A DNA stretch of 62,002 nt from the NCBI RefSeq assembly GCF_026183895.1, contig NZ_JAPFQI010000025.1, forward strand, positions 1 to 62,002, given 5' to 3'. Below, piece by piece: positions 45,449 to 55,367 of the stretch. Source of the stretch: Sabulicella glaciei (GTDB taxonomy: Bacteria; Pseudomonadota; Alphaproteobacteria; Acetobacterales; Acetobacteraceae). The position numbers were made by a program, and so were the translations under genes. A model generated the notes under the pieces. The model did not search any database, was not told the origin of the DNA, and was given only the letters and a program-made list of their open reading frames with translations. How positions within the stretch are numbered: the stretch's first letter is position 1; each line of letters opens with the position of its first letter.

Positions 45449-46500
45449 GAGCAAGTTCTGCTCGAGCTGATTCGCGAAAGTGCTTCCCCGACGCGGGGGT
45501 GATCTGATTCACCTTTCCTGCTGAGCGGAGGTGGCAGGCATGGCGAAGAGCTTGTCCGAGGATCTGCGGGTTCGGGTGATCGGGGCGGTGGATGGCGGTC
45601 TGTGGCGCCATGCGGCGGCCAAGCGGTTCGGGGTGTCGGTGGCCAGTGCGGTGCGCTGGCTGCGGGCTTGGCGCGATGCGGGAGCCAGGGCAGCCAAGCC
45701 ACGGGGTGGAGACCGCCATTCGCACCGGATCGAAGCCTTCAGCGAGGTCATCCTGGGCGCCATCGAGGCGCAGACCGACATCACCCTGGTCGAGCTGTCC
45801 GAGTTGCTGGAGCGCGAGCATGGCGCGCGCTTTGCCCCGAGCACGATCTGGCGCTTCGGAAAGCGACACGGCCTCAGCTTCCCAAAAAAGCGCCCACGCG
45901 GCCGAGCAGGACAGGCCCGACGTCGCCGCGCGGCGGCAGGCGTGGTTCGACGCCCAGCCTGACCTCGACCCGCAGCGCCTGGTCTTCATCGATGAACCGG
46001 TGCATCGACCAAGATGGCCCGCCTGCGCGGCCGCTCCCCGCGCGGCCAGCGCTGTCGGGCCTCGGTGCCGCATGGACATTGGAAGACCACCACCTTCACC
46101 GGCGCGCTTCGGCTGTCGGGCATGACCGCGCCCGTGGTGCTGGACGGGCCGATGAACGGCCGGGCTTTCCTGGCCTATGTCGAGCAGGTGCTGGTGCCGA
46201 CGCTGCGGCCCGGGGACACCGTGATCCTGGACAACCTGCCGGCGCACAAACCCCACGGCGTGCGCGAGGCCATCGAGCGTGTGGGAGCAAGGCTTTGCTT
46301 CCTGCTGCCCCCTTCGCCGGACTTCAACCCGATCGAGAACGCCTTCGCCAAGCTCAAGGCTCTGTTACGGAGGGCAGCCGCCCGGACCATCGAAGACCTC
46401 TGGGACGCCATCCGCGACGCACTGCCTGCCTTCACGCCAGCCGAGTGCGCCAACTACTTCACCGCCACAGGCTATGAGCCCGAATGAACAGATTCTGCTC
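45449..46500 (+). mobile_element. IS630-family insertion sequence with TA target duplication
   Basis: 1052 bp flanked by TA on each side (45447-45448 and 46501-46502), the expected IS630 target duplication. The terminal repeats are GAGCAAGTTCTGCTC at the left and, on the minus strand, GAGCAGAATCTGTTC at the right. The right-hand TA is also the first two bases of the neighbouring IS1182 terminal repeat, so IS630 landed at the very edge of that element. The transposase is disrupted. Confidence 0.85.
45540..46487 (+). pseudogene. IS630-family transposase, frameshifted
   Basis: The first frame gives MAKSLSEDLRVRVIGAVDGG with a helix-turn-helix and ...LSFPKK. The sense passes to another frame at the slippery A6G (45884-45890), where [36 protein letters not shown] follows; IS630 elements can use such slippage. 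It then breaks again right after FIDE (about 45994), where one A appears lost from GATGAAACCGG-type sequence. The first frame resumes as [15 protein letters not shown]...[19 protein letters not shown] and [15 protein letters not shown] (DDE domain). The second shift probably inactivates it. Confidence 0.82.
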
Positions 46501-47363
46501 TAGCAGCCTGTCGGATTCCCATCGGGCCTGAGATCGGCGAATCTGCTCGTCATGACGCAGTTCATTCCGTTCAGCCGTGACCAAGCCTTCCTGCTGCCGC
46601 CTGACGCGAAGGACTGGCTGCCCTGGGACGACGTGGCCCACTTCGTGGTGGCGGCCGTGGATCGGGTGCCGCTTGGCGCCTTCGCCGTGCGCCCGGTCCC
46701 CGGCGGCAAGGCGCAGTACCACCCGCGCCTGCTGCTGGCGCTGCTGATCTACGCCTACGCCAACGGCATCTTCTCCTCGCGCCGCATCGAGCGGGCGACG
46801 CACCGCGACCTGGGCGTGCGCTACGTGGCGGCGAACCTGCACCCCGACCACGACACCATCGCCGCCTTCCGCCGCGCCAACCGCGCCGCGTTCGAGGCCG
46901 CCTTCCTGCAGGTGCTGCTGATCGCGCGAGAGGCCGGGCTGCTGCGGCTCGGGACCGTGGCGATCGACGGCACCAAGCTTGATGCCAACGCCTCCAAGAT
47001 CCGCTCGGTGCGATACGACCGGGCCAAGGAGTTGCGCAAGAAGCTCGCCGCAGACATCGCCGAACTGACCGCCCGCGCCGAGGCGGCCGACGCCGAGGCC
47101 CAGCCCGATCCGCAGGCGCTGCCCGCCGAGATTGCCCGGCGCGAGGCGCTGAAGGCCAAGCTCGATGCCGCCTGCGCCCGCTTGGAGGAACAGACCCGCG
47201 CGGAAGCCGAGGCAGCCCGGCCGGAGTATGAGGCCAAGAAGGCGGCTTACGACGCCAAAAAGGGGCGGCGCGGCCGCCCGCCGGTGCCACCCCAGGACGA
47301 CCCGCCGCCCACGCGCCAGTCTGAAGTTCCCCCACTTTCGTGGACAGGTTCGTGGCTTGGGTT

Positions 47364-48227
47364 TCAGGGAGGGGCTGGGGCGGACTGGAGCTTCTCCTTC
47401 TCGAAAGTGGCGGGCGATTTGTAGCCGAGAGCCGAGTGAAGCCGGAGCGGGTTGTACCAGGCTTCGATGAAGATGAAGACGGCCATGCGCGCTTCGGCTT
47501 GGGACGCGAAGCGGCGGCGGGCGAGGAGTTCGCACTCGAGGCTGGCGAAGAAGCTTTCGCACATCGCGTTATCGTAGGCGTCGCCCACCGAGCCCATCGA
47601 GGGCCGCACGCCGGCCTCGCGGCAGCGATTGCCGAACGCCAGCGAGGTGAATTGCGACCCCTGGTCCGAGTGAAGGATCGTGTCGCGCGGACGCCGCTGT
47701 CCCAGTGCCATCTCAAGAGCGTCCAGGACGAGTTCCGTGCGCAGGTGGTTCGCCATGGACCAGCCGACAATCTTGCGGCTCCACGCGTCGAGCACGACGG
47801 CGAGGTAGAGGAAGCCCGCAACTGTCGGAATGAACGTGATGTCTGTGACCCACAGCCGGTTCGGGCCAGGGACGGAGAAATCGCGATCCACGAGGTCCGG
47901 TGCGGGACGCCTCTTGGCACCGCGGCGCGTCGTGACAGGACCACCCCTCCTGCGGCTGACGCCGAAGAGACCGGCCTCGCGCATGAGCCGCGCGATGCGC
48001 TTGCGACCGTGTCTCTCGCCTCCGGCGCGCAGCTCTGCATGAATCCGTGGCGCCCCGTACGTCTCTCGGGAGGCCGCGTGGGAGGTCCGGATCTGCTGCA
48101 GGAGCGCTGCATCTGCCTCCGAGCGCGCCGAGGGCGGACGGCTCATCCAGGCGTAGTAGCCGGCACGTGAGACGCCGAGGAGGCGCGCCATCGTCGCGAC
48201 CCGGAAGGTGGCCTGGTTCGCGCTCAT
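47364..48227 (-). CDS. IS3-family transposase OrfB (integrase core)
   Basis: A 287-residue rve-superfamily transposase. An HTH_21-type N-terminus reads LLGVSRAGYYAWMSRPPSAR, TYGAPRIHAELRAGGERHGRKRIARLM. The DDE catalytic domain has NRLWVTDITFIPTVAGFLYLAVVLD (first Asp), ILHSDQGSQFTS (second Asp) and NAMCESFFASLECELLARR (Glu). It is translated after OrfA (ATGA overlap), with OrfAB fusion by frameshifting typical of the family. Confidence 0.94.
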   Translation of the reverse strand: MSANQATFRVATMARLLGVSRAGYYAWMSRPPSARSEADAALLQQIRTSHAASRETYGAPRIHAELRAGGERHGRKRIARLMREAGLFGVSRRRGGPVTTRRGAKRRPAPDLVDRDFSVPGPNRLWVTDITFIPTVAGFLYLAVVLDAWSRKIVGWSMANHLRTELVLDALEMALGQRRPRDTILHSDQGSQFTSLAFGNRCREAGVRPSMGSVGDAYDNAMCESFFASLECELLARRRFASQAEARMAVFIFIEAWYNPLRLHSALGYKSPATFEKEKLQSAPAPP

Positions 48228-48568
48228 GAACCGGAAGACCCGGATGGGATCGTCCCGGTCTCCCTCGCGAACCAGGCCGCGGCTCGAGAGAGGATGTCGC
48301 GCTCCACGCGGAGCTGCCGGTTCTCCCGCCGGAGCCGGGCCAGCTCTTCACGCTCGGCGGTCGTGAGCACGTCAGCGGCCGGGGCGGATGCAGATTTCGG
48401 ACCTCGTCGGCCCTCCGCCCGGTCCGCAGCGGCCACCCAGTTCCGGATCGCCTGGGCAGAGGGCTCAAACTCACGGGCCAAGCTCTCGGGCTCACGCCCG
48501 GCTCGCACCAACTCGACCATCTGGCGCCGGAACTCCGGCGCGTAGGGGGGATGTGTTCTGGCGACCAT
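48224..48568 (-). CDS. IS3-family transposase OrfA
   Basis: A 114-residue protein with an N-terminal helix-turn-helix (YAPEFRRQMVELVRAGREPESLAREFEPSAQAIRNWV). A leucine-rich coiled coil follows (REELARLRRENRQLRVERDILSRAAAWFARE), as in OrfA of IS3 elements, where it mediates binding to the terminal repeats and multimerisation. It overlaps OrfB by four bases. Confidence 0.93.
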   Translation of the reverse strand: MVARTHPPYAPEFRRQMVELVRAGREPESLAREFEPSAQAIRNWVAAADRAEGRRGPKSASAPAADVLTTAEREELARLRRENRQLRVERDILSRAAAWFARETGTIPSGSSGS

Positions 48569-49256
48569 CGGACACCTCGTGTGACAGCATCATGGGTGTC
48601 CACGGAACCGGGGCAACTCCAGTCCAACCTCACCGATCCTGACAGCGCGCTGATGCGCCGCTCCGACGCCCATGAATACCGCCAGGCCTTTAACGCCCAG
48701 GCCGTGGTCTGCGCCGACGGCTCACAGCTGATCCTCGCCACCGACGTCGTCGCAACGCCCGCTGATGCGCCGAACTTCGCCGCCACCATCCTCGGCATGG
48801 AGCACGGCATCGGCCTGCCGAAGACCGTCCTCGCCGACACCGGCTTCGCCTCCGCCGAAGCGGTCGCCGCACTCGAAGCGCGCCACATCGAGCCGCTGGT
48901 CGCCATCGGCCGCACCCAGCCGCATCGCGCCTACGACTTTCGCCCCCCGCCCGCGCCCAAGACACCGCGCCGCATCGCCGAACCCTGGCGCCTCGCCATG
49001 CAGGCCAGGTTGGAGACCGCCGATGCCAAAGCCCGCTACGCCCACCGAAAGCAGACCGTCGAACCCGTCTTCGGCATCATCAAGGCCGCCCTCGGCTTCA
49101 CCCGCTTCCACCTCCGCAGCCTCGCCAAGGTCACCAGCGAGTGGACGCTGATCGCGCTCGCGTACAACTGCCGCAGGCTTCACCGCCTGCGGCTGGCGAC
49201 ATGATCCGCAACTCAAATGTCCCACCGCCAGCAGACCCAAACCCGACAGGCTGCTA

Positions 49257-49551
49257 GGTCGCGGACACTGGGTGAACGGAAAGGCCGGTAGCGGCGTGCT
49301 TCGAGGCGGCCTGGAAACAGTTACGGACCTAACTTGTGGTTGTACGCAAGAAGAAGGGAATTTGGTTCATTCCGCTGACTTCGATCCGAAGCGGCCTCCG
49401 CGGCCGCGCCTCCTCTCCGGTCGGCCCCGGCCTCAGCTTTCCGCCTGGACATGGCCACGTAGGTGATGGCCGAGCGGCGCTTCGCAGCTGCGTTTCTGCA
49501 GCGCAGGCAGAGTTGGACGAACAAGCGAGGGTCGCCAGGTTTCGCGTCTGG
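49257..49551. other. Interval between IS1182 and the giant nuclease gene
   Basis: 295 bp with no recognised gene. It is the 3' flank of the large minus-strand gene. I see no strong intrinsic terminator; GCGGCCTCCGCGGCCGC near 49392 is self-complementary but lacks a T-tail. Confidence 0.35.
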
Positions 49552-52500
49552 TCAGCCGTCTGATAATGGGCCAGTCAACGCAATCATATGCCCTCGAAGC
49601 CAGTAGTCCACGAAGCGCGCAAAATCCTCTGGCCCCTCGATCCGCGCCGTGGCGCGGACAGAGGCCAAGATCGCTTTGTGGTCATGGTGGCGCTCGCGGA
49701 TCAGCTGACGCAGCAGGAACGAGGTCGCCTCGCGGCGTGCCTCGCGCGTGTCGACGCGCCGCCAGATATGCAGCAACGCATGCAGGACGACGGAGACGTG
49801 CGAATGTGGATCGGAGCTTGCCCCGCCCAGCGCGTATCCCACCGCCGTGAGACACGGCCCCGGCGCGGCGCCGGCTCGGCCATCCGCGACGGTAGCCAGC
49901 ACTACGTCGCGTGCGGAAACGGACACGTGGAAGTGGCCGCTCCCCACCAGCCCGACCGTCGCTTCCATGGCCGCTTCGGCAGAGACAAAGCCGCTTGTCG
50001 CAGCTGCGTGGACTACTGGCTGCATCCAGGCAAGGCGATTAAAGCCCAGTGCGAGAGCAATCTCGCGCATCAAGAGGTCGTCAGTCACTAAAAGCAAATC
50101 GCGCCCGCGGGCTACGAGGAGAGCGTCAAATACGTGCGAGACCCCCGAGGAGACATGCGCGCGGAGGTCATCCGGCACGCTGTCGTCCAATTCGACGGCG
50201 CAGACGACCGCGTTCGCCTCCAACCAAGCCATCGCCCGATCGAACTCCGCCAACTCACTTGACGCGTCCTCCGCCGCCACCTCTTGGATCAGGATCTTCC
50301 CGTCGGGGAGCCACGACGCCGCCTTGCGGCCTGTCGCTGCGTCGCACGCGAGCCGCTCGCGCCTCGCGGCCAGCCGATCCACGAGCGACCGCGGCACGTG
50401 AACGGTGCCACAGGTGCCCTCAACGACCTCCAGCAGCCCGAGCTTCCAGCCTGTCCAAAATGTGAGAGTATCGAGGACGCACCCCCGCCCGCCGTTCACC
50501 TCAATCGCGCCACGTGCCGCCTTGCGTTCGACAGCCGCGCCGTGCGCGACCTTCAACTTCAGTCCTTGGGACGTCAAACCTTGCGCCACGTCGATTTCGT
50601 CCACACCGACCCTCAGCGCGAGCAAGGAGAGCGGCATTTGGCCGTGTAAGTACGCGCGCTGCTCAGCCTGAACGAAATCGTAGCGCGCCTTGAGTCGAGC
50701 CTTGAACTCGTCCAGGCCATCTTCGCGCGAGGGATCAACACTCAAGCTTTGCAGCCCGCTCCGGCCCGGAAACCTCGCCTCATAGCGCTCCAGGATGGAG
50801 TGCAGCCGGGCGACGTATTTGTGGCGAATTTGGATGACCTCGCCTGACGCATAGCGGTCGCCCGCCGTCAGCCCAACCAGCCCTCGGGCCAACGGGTGCT
50901 CCGGCTCCAAAGCTTCGGCGTCGAGCGCCCTCAGCGTTGGATCGGCCTCGATCACCACAAGCCGACGGCCGCCTCCATCTTCGCGCAGGTCCACGGCGCA
51001 ATCGACGCTCGCGGCCGCCGGCTGCCAGCGGCTTCCGTGGTCGCCATCTCCGCGCTCGCGACCCTCCAGCAGGACAAGCGACATTAGCGCCATCCAAGCA
51101 TCAGGGGCATCTCGGTTTGCCAAGAAGAGGCGGTAGGCGAAGGCCACACCGCGGTCCTGGAAGCCAAAGTGAGAGAGCAGCGCCGCGACGCGCAGCTGCC
51201 GATTCAAGTCCAGCCCGCGCGTCTTCTCGATCGGCTTACCGAGTTCGGTCCGCAGGTCGGCGATCCGTCCGCGCCGGAGGAGAATCTCGAGAAGAAGCAC
51301 TTGCGCGACACCGCGATCAGGCCGCAATTCAAGCAGCCTGCGCGCCGCCCATTCGGCCCCATCTAGGTCGCCGTTGTTCCAACCCAGCACAGCGGCTGCC
51401 CACAGCACCGCCGGATCATGGCGGACGCGATCCGACGACGAAGCCAGGGTTTCGAGAAAGGCCCTGTCGCGGCGCGCTTCGGCGAGGCACTGGAGAAAAA
51501 GAACAACCGCCGGCGTGGGACGCATCAGGTCGAGGCGTCCCTCAAGCAGGCGGCTCGCCTCAAGTGGCCGGCCAACTGAGCGCAGTTCGTCGGCGAGCAG
51601 GTGCCTGACCAGAACAGGCGTGTCCGGCGCGAGCCGTTCCGCGATCTCCGACAACTTCGTTGCCGCCTCAGCCGCGTCGCCAGCCTGGCGCGCGGCGGCC
51701 TTCGCCTCTATTGCGTCCGCCACTGGCGCGGCCCACGCTAATGCGCGTATCGCAGCAATGGCATCGCGCAAATCGTCCGGGCGGTCGAGTTGTACAGCAA
51801 GCTCGGCGACGAGTAACCAACGGCCAAGCATCTCTGCCGGGGCGAGGTCCGACACGTCCACCGCCTTGACCGCCTCCAAAGCAAGTGCTGGCTGCTCCCG
51901 GCCCTGCAGATCGGCCAGCAAGAGCTGGGACTCTGGATCGTCGCGGCCGGTCAATAGAGCCTCCGCCTCGCTCGCACGGCCAAGGGCAAGCAGGTTGAGG
52001 GCGCGCAGGCGGCCGAGCGACGGCTCCGCCGCAAGGAGGCCGCCCGCGCCGGCGAGCAGTTCTTCGCACTCGGCGTGGCGCCCACAAAGGCGCAACAACA
52101 CGCAGGCGTTGTTCAGGTGAGCAATGGTGTCGTGGAGATCGTTGTAGCCGATCCGCCGAAGCCGCTCGACCTGCGCCTTCAGCACATCGGCGGCGTTGTC
52201 TAGAAGACCCGCGCCGCCAGGCAGCGGCGCGCCGGCGACAGGGCCGTTCACCTCAGTCGCTAGCGACAGAACGGCTGTGGCGTGAAGGATTTGCAGAGGG
52301 TGCGCGGCCGGGTGCCGCGCGGCCGCTTCAATGCAGTGGACCTGCCAGCCAGACATTTTGCGATAGTGCCGGAATTCGGAAATCGCATAATCGGCGCCCG
52401 GCGTGCCGCGGAGACTCTCAGGCACCAGCGTCTCCGGCTCACCCACCCATCCGGTGCGCGCGGCAGCGTGGATCAGGACCTCGACTGCCTGCTCGGTGAC

Positions 52501-53928
52501 CGTGCCTGCGGCGAGGGCCGCCCGGGCGAACGTCATAGCCTCCTCGTGACGTCCTTCAAGGAGGTGGGCCACCGCAAGGTTGCCGATGGCCTTGGGGTCG
52601 GTCGGGCGCAGCGCGTAGGCGGTGACAAAACGGCGTGCCGCTTCCGGGAAGCGGCCGAGCCGCAAAGCAGCGGCGCCGAGACTGGAAACCACGCGAAACT
52701 TTGCCCAGGGTTTGCTTTCGAGGTCGGCCAACTCCTCGATGTCCAATAGCCGGCGCTCGGCGCCGCGCGGGTCGTCGCCCTCCACGATCAGGTCGCGAAG
52801 GATGTCGATCCGGGCGTGCAAGGCTGCATCCTCAGCGCCGTAGGCACCGCCCCCTGCGTCCAGAGCAACAGGCAACGCATCTCCTGTCGCTGAGGCAGTC
52901 TCGGCGATGTTCAAGAGTCGCTGCCCCTGTGCGCTCTCGAAAAACCGCGTCAGCTTATCAGTGATCTCGGCGGCTTCCGCGTGCTTCGCTTCCACAAAAG
53001 CCCGGGGCACTGAGAGCCGCGATGAACTTTCCAGCAGCTCGGTAAGCCGCGACCTGCGCAACACGCGGTGCTCGCGTTCACGGGCGACGCTGGTGCGCAG
53101 CACCTCCATGAAGACCGCATCGGAGAGCCGACGCCCCTCGTCGTGCGGCACCTTGAGTTCGTCGTGCGCACGGATGGCAACCAGATCCCTCAGCCGCCCT
53201 TCCAGGATCGCCCAATCTGGCTGCCCGCATAGCCAGTCAATCCGCGCTACGAAGTCCCGGCGGAACGCCTCGTCATCGCGAGCTGCGCAGTAGGCGCGGA
53301 CGCTCGGAGGCAGGTCGAGCGCCTCCAGGACCTGACGCAGGGGCTTGGGTTTGGCACGCCCAGCCGCGACCTCCGCCCAGACGTCGAGGCCGCGCCTCCC
53401 CTCGGGCCGATGGGCGAGCCTCTTCTCCATGCCGATCTCGGCGGTCGTCAGGTAGGCAAGCCGCACACAGCGACCCGGGTTCGCACCTGAAAGCTCGACC
53501 AGCGACGCCATGGCCTCGCGTACGTCCTGGGAGAGAAGCGTGACCCTGCCCGGGGTGTCCTTGACCTGACGGGCGTTGAGGGCACTGCGCGCCGCGACCG
53601 CAAAATCCTCCGCCACTTCGAGCAGCAGGTCCTCGTCAACGTTCAACTCAAGCCATGCGAGTGATGCGGCGTACACTTGGTAAGCGTAACCCCGCAGCGA
53701 CGCCACGGCCTCGCGCGCGGAGTCCCCGACGACTGGACCAGGAACGCGGGACGATTTGACTGCGCGAAGGCCGTCCCGGCCATCTGCGGTGACGCCGATC
53801 AGACCATCGGCCGGCGGGGAGGGATCGCGTAATATTTCGTGGCCCATGTGGACGGCGGACGACGGGATGGAGCCGCGGTCAGGCAGTGTTGGCCTCCGAG
53901 ATCGCTGTTTGATTCGCATCCGCGTCAT
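49552..53928 (-). CDS. Giant candidate defence protein: Cap4/DUF4297-like nuclease, TPR-like repeats, PIN-like domain (1458 aa)
   Basis: Three parts can be seen. Residues about 70-125 (AREAVASLRGYAYQVYAASLAWL, LLLEVAEDFAVAARS, ARQVKD) follow the E...ED...QVK pattern of DUF4297/Cap4-type restriction-like nucleases (Glu104, Glu107-Asp108, Gln121-Lys123). Residues about 340-1000 are alpha-helical, Ala/Leu-rich repeats of TPR type (KAIGNLAVAHLLEGRHEEAMTFARAAL, AVLGWNNGDLDGAEWAARRLLELRPDR). Residues about 1149-1310 look like a PIN domain: CVLDTLTFWTGWKLGLLEVVEG (Asp1153), then SHVFDALLVARGRDLLLVTDDLLMREIA (Asp1268, Asp1283-1284). A DNase-sensor-RNase layout is inferred. The start is uncertain: ATG 53928 or 53847 (MGHEILRD), neither with a clear ribosome binding site. 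It is monocistronic, at the right edge of the island. Confidence 0.78.
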   Translation of the reverse strand: MTRMRIKQRSRRPTLPDRGSIPSSAVHMGHEILRDPSPPADGLIGVTADGRDGLRAVKSSRVPGPVVGDSAREAVASLRGYAYQVYAASLAWLELNVDEDLLLEVAEDFAVAARSALNARQVKDTPGRVTLLSQDVREAMASLVELSGANPGRCVRLAYLTTAEIGMEKRLAHRPEGRRGLDVWAEVAAGRAKPKPLRQVLEALDLPPSVRAYCAARDDEAFRRDFVARIDWLCGQPDWAILEGRLRDLVAIRAHDELKVPHDEGRRLSDAVFMEVLRTSVAREREHRVLRRSRLTELLESSSRLSVPRAFVEAKHAEAAEITDKLTRFFESAQGQRLLNIAETASATGDALPVALDAGGGAYGAEDAALHARIDILRDLIVEGDDPRGAERRLLDIEELADLESKPWAKFRVVSSLGAAALRLGRFPEAARRFVTAYALRPTDPKAIGNLAVAHLLEGRHEEAMTFARAALAAGTVTEQAVEVLIHAAARTGWVGEPETLVPESLRGTPGADYAISEFRHYRKMSGWQVHCIEAAARHPAAHPLQILHATAVLSLATEVNGPVAGAPLPGGAGLLDNAADVLKAQVERLRRIGYNDLHDTIAHLNNACVLLRLCGRHAECEELLAGAGGLLAAEPSLGRLRALNLLALGRASEAEALLTGRDDPESQLLLADLQGREQPALALEAVKAVDVSDLAPAEMLGRWLLVAELAVQLDRPDDLRDAIAAIRALAWAAPVADAIEAKAAARQAGDAAEAATKLSEIAERLAPDTPVLVRHLLADELRSVGRPLEASRLLEGRLDLMRPTPAVVLFLQCLAEARRDRAFLETLASSSDRVRHDPAVLWAAAVLGWNNGDLDGAEWAARRLLELRPDRGVAQVLLLEILLRRGRIADLRTELGKPIEKTRGLDLNRQLRVAALLSHFGFQDRGVAFAYRLFLANRDAPDAWMALMSLVLLEGRERGDGDHGSRWQPAAASVDCAVDLREDGGGRRLVVIEADPTLRALDAEALEPEHPLARGLVGLTAGDRYASGEVIQIRHKYVARLHSILERYEARFPGRSGLQSLSVDPSREDGLDEFKARLKARYDFVQAEQRAYLHGQMPLSLLALRVGVDEIDVAQGLTSQGLKLKVAHGAAVERKAARGAIEVNGGRGCVLDTLTFWTGWKLGLLEVVEGTCGTVHVPRSLVDRLAARRERLACDAATGRKAASWLPDGKILIQEVAAEDASSELAEFDRAMAWLEANAVVCAVELDDSVPDDLRAHVSSGVSHVFDALLVARGRDLLLVTDDLLMREIALALGFNRLAWMQPVVHAAATSGFVSAEAAMEATVGLVGSGHFHVSVSARDVVLATVADGRAGAAPGPCLTAVGYALGGASSDPHSHVSVVLHALLHIWRRVDTREARREATSFLLRQLIRERHHDHKAILASVRATARIEGPEDFARFVDYWLRGHMIALTGPLSDG

Positions 53929-53941
53929 TCGGACGCGACCA

Positions 53942-53965
53942 GCGGGGTGAACCAGATCACCCCGC
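53942..53965. repeat. Inverted repeat upstream of the giant gene
   Basis: GCGGGGTGA (53942-53950) and TCACCCCGC (53957-53965) form perfect 9-bp arms around ACCAGA. It is 13 bp upstream of the furthest start codon of the giant gene, so it may be an operator or leader hairpin. Its centre GGTGAACCAGATCACC matches, with one difference, the minus strand of the left part of the IS630 element (about 45499-45514). Confidence 0.6.
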
Positions 53966-54244
53966 CCTCCAACGATGCTGTTCGTTGGCTGTTACAGCGG
54001 TTAGTCCGTGCGCAGCTGGTGTCGCCGCCGCCATGTCGAGGGCGCGGACTACCACCTTAGCCCCACACACGCGAAGAACGTCGAAACCGGCGCGGAAGCT
54101 ATCCAGTAAAGTCGTGAAAGGTCGATTCGGGGACGGGGCCCCAAGGTGGGTGCAACCGAACCCGAAAACCGCTGAGTAGGTCCGCACGAGGTCCGCGATC
54201 CGAGGGTCCGCAAAATAAGCGGTGCTAAACACCCCTTAAGTCAT
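53966..54244. other. Right-end non-coding segment of the island
   Basis: About 280 bp with no credible gene; short frames (53957-54232 minus, 53985-54179 plus) have no motifs. It carries the right-hand GGTCCGCA repeats and adjoins the right att repeat, consistent with an attachment-site arm region. Confidence 0.5.
54179..54215. repeat. GGTCCGCA repeat cluster at the right end of the island
   Basis: Three copies in the same orientation: GGTCCGCAC (54179-54187), GGTCCGCGA (54190-54198) and GGGTCCGCAAAA (54204-54215). The last matches 11-12 bases of the copy next to the integrase. They lie 30-66 bp inside the right att repeat. The mirrored placement at both ends supports a recombination role. 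Confidence 0.6.
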
Positions 54245-55344
<1,100 letters not shown>

Positions 55345-55367
55345 GCCCTGCTAGGGGCGCGGGCGCA

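Larger units (their letters stand above)
47322..48621 (-). mobile_element. IS3-family insertion sequence inside IS1182
   Basis: 1300 bp. The inverted ends are TGAAGTTCCCCCACTTTCGT at the left and, on the minus strand at the right, TGGAGTTGCCCCGGTTCCGT, both followed by GGACA. A GTC target duplication flanks it (47319-47321 and 48622-48624). Both orfA and orfB are intact, so it is probably the youngest and possibly active element of the cluster. Confidence 0.92.
46552..49204 (+). pseudogene. IS1182-family transposase split by IS3 insertion
   Basis: The N-terminal part (46552-47321) runs MTQFIPFSRDQAFLLPPDAK through ANGIFSSRRIERATHRDLGVRY, AIDGTKLDANASKIRS and a coiled-coil Ala/Glu linker to PPPTRQS. 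The C-terminal part (48625-49204) resumes NLTDPDSALMRRSDAHEYRQAFNAQAVV, TGFASAEAVAALEARHIEPLVAIGR and RKQTVEPVFGIIKAALGFTRF. Removing 1303 bp (IS3 plus one GTC duplication) restores one 449-codon frame across PTRQ-SNLTDPD. The transposase is therefore dead only because of the insertion. Confidence 0.9.
46501..49256 (+). mobile_element. IS1182-family insertion sequence, interrupted by an IS3 element
   Basis: The terminal repeats TAGCAGCCTGTCGG (46501-46514) and CCGACAGGCTGCTA (49243-49256) are perfect inverses over 14 bp. Without the 1300-bp IS3 insertion and its 3-bp duplication the element would be about 1.45 kb with one intact transposase. Its left end is occupied by the abutting IS630. Confidence 0.88.
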
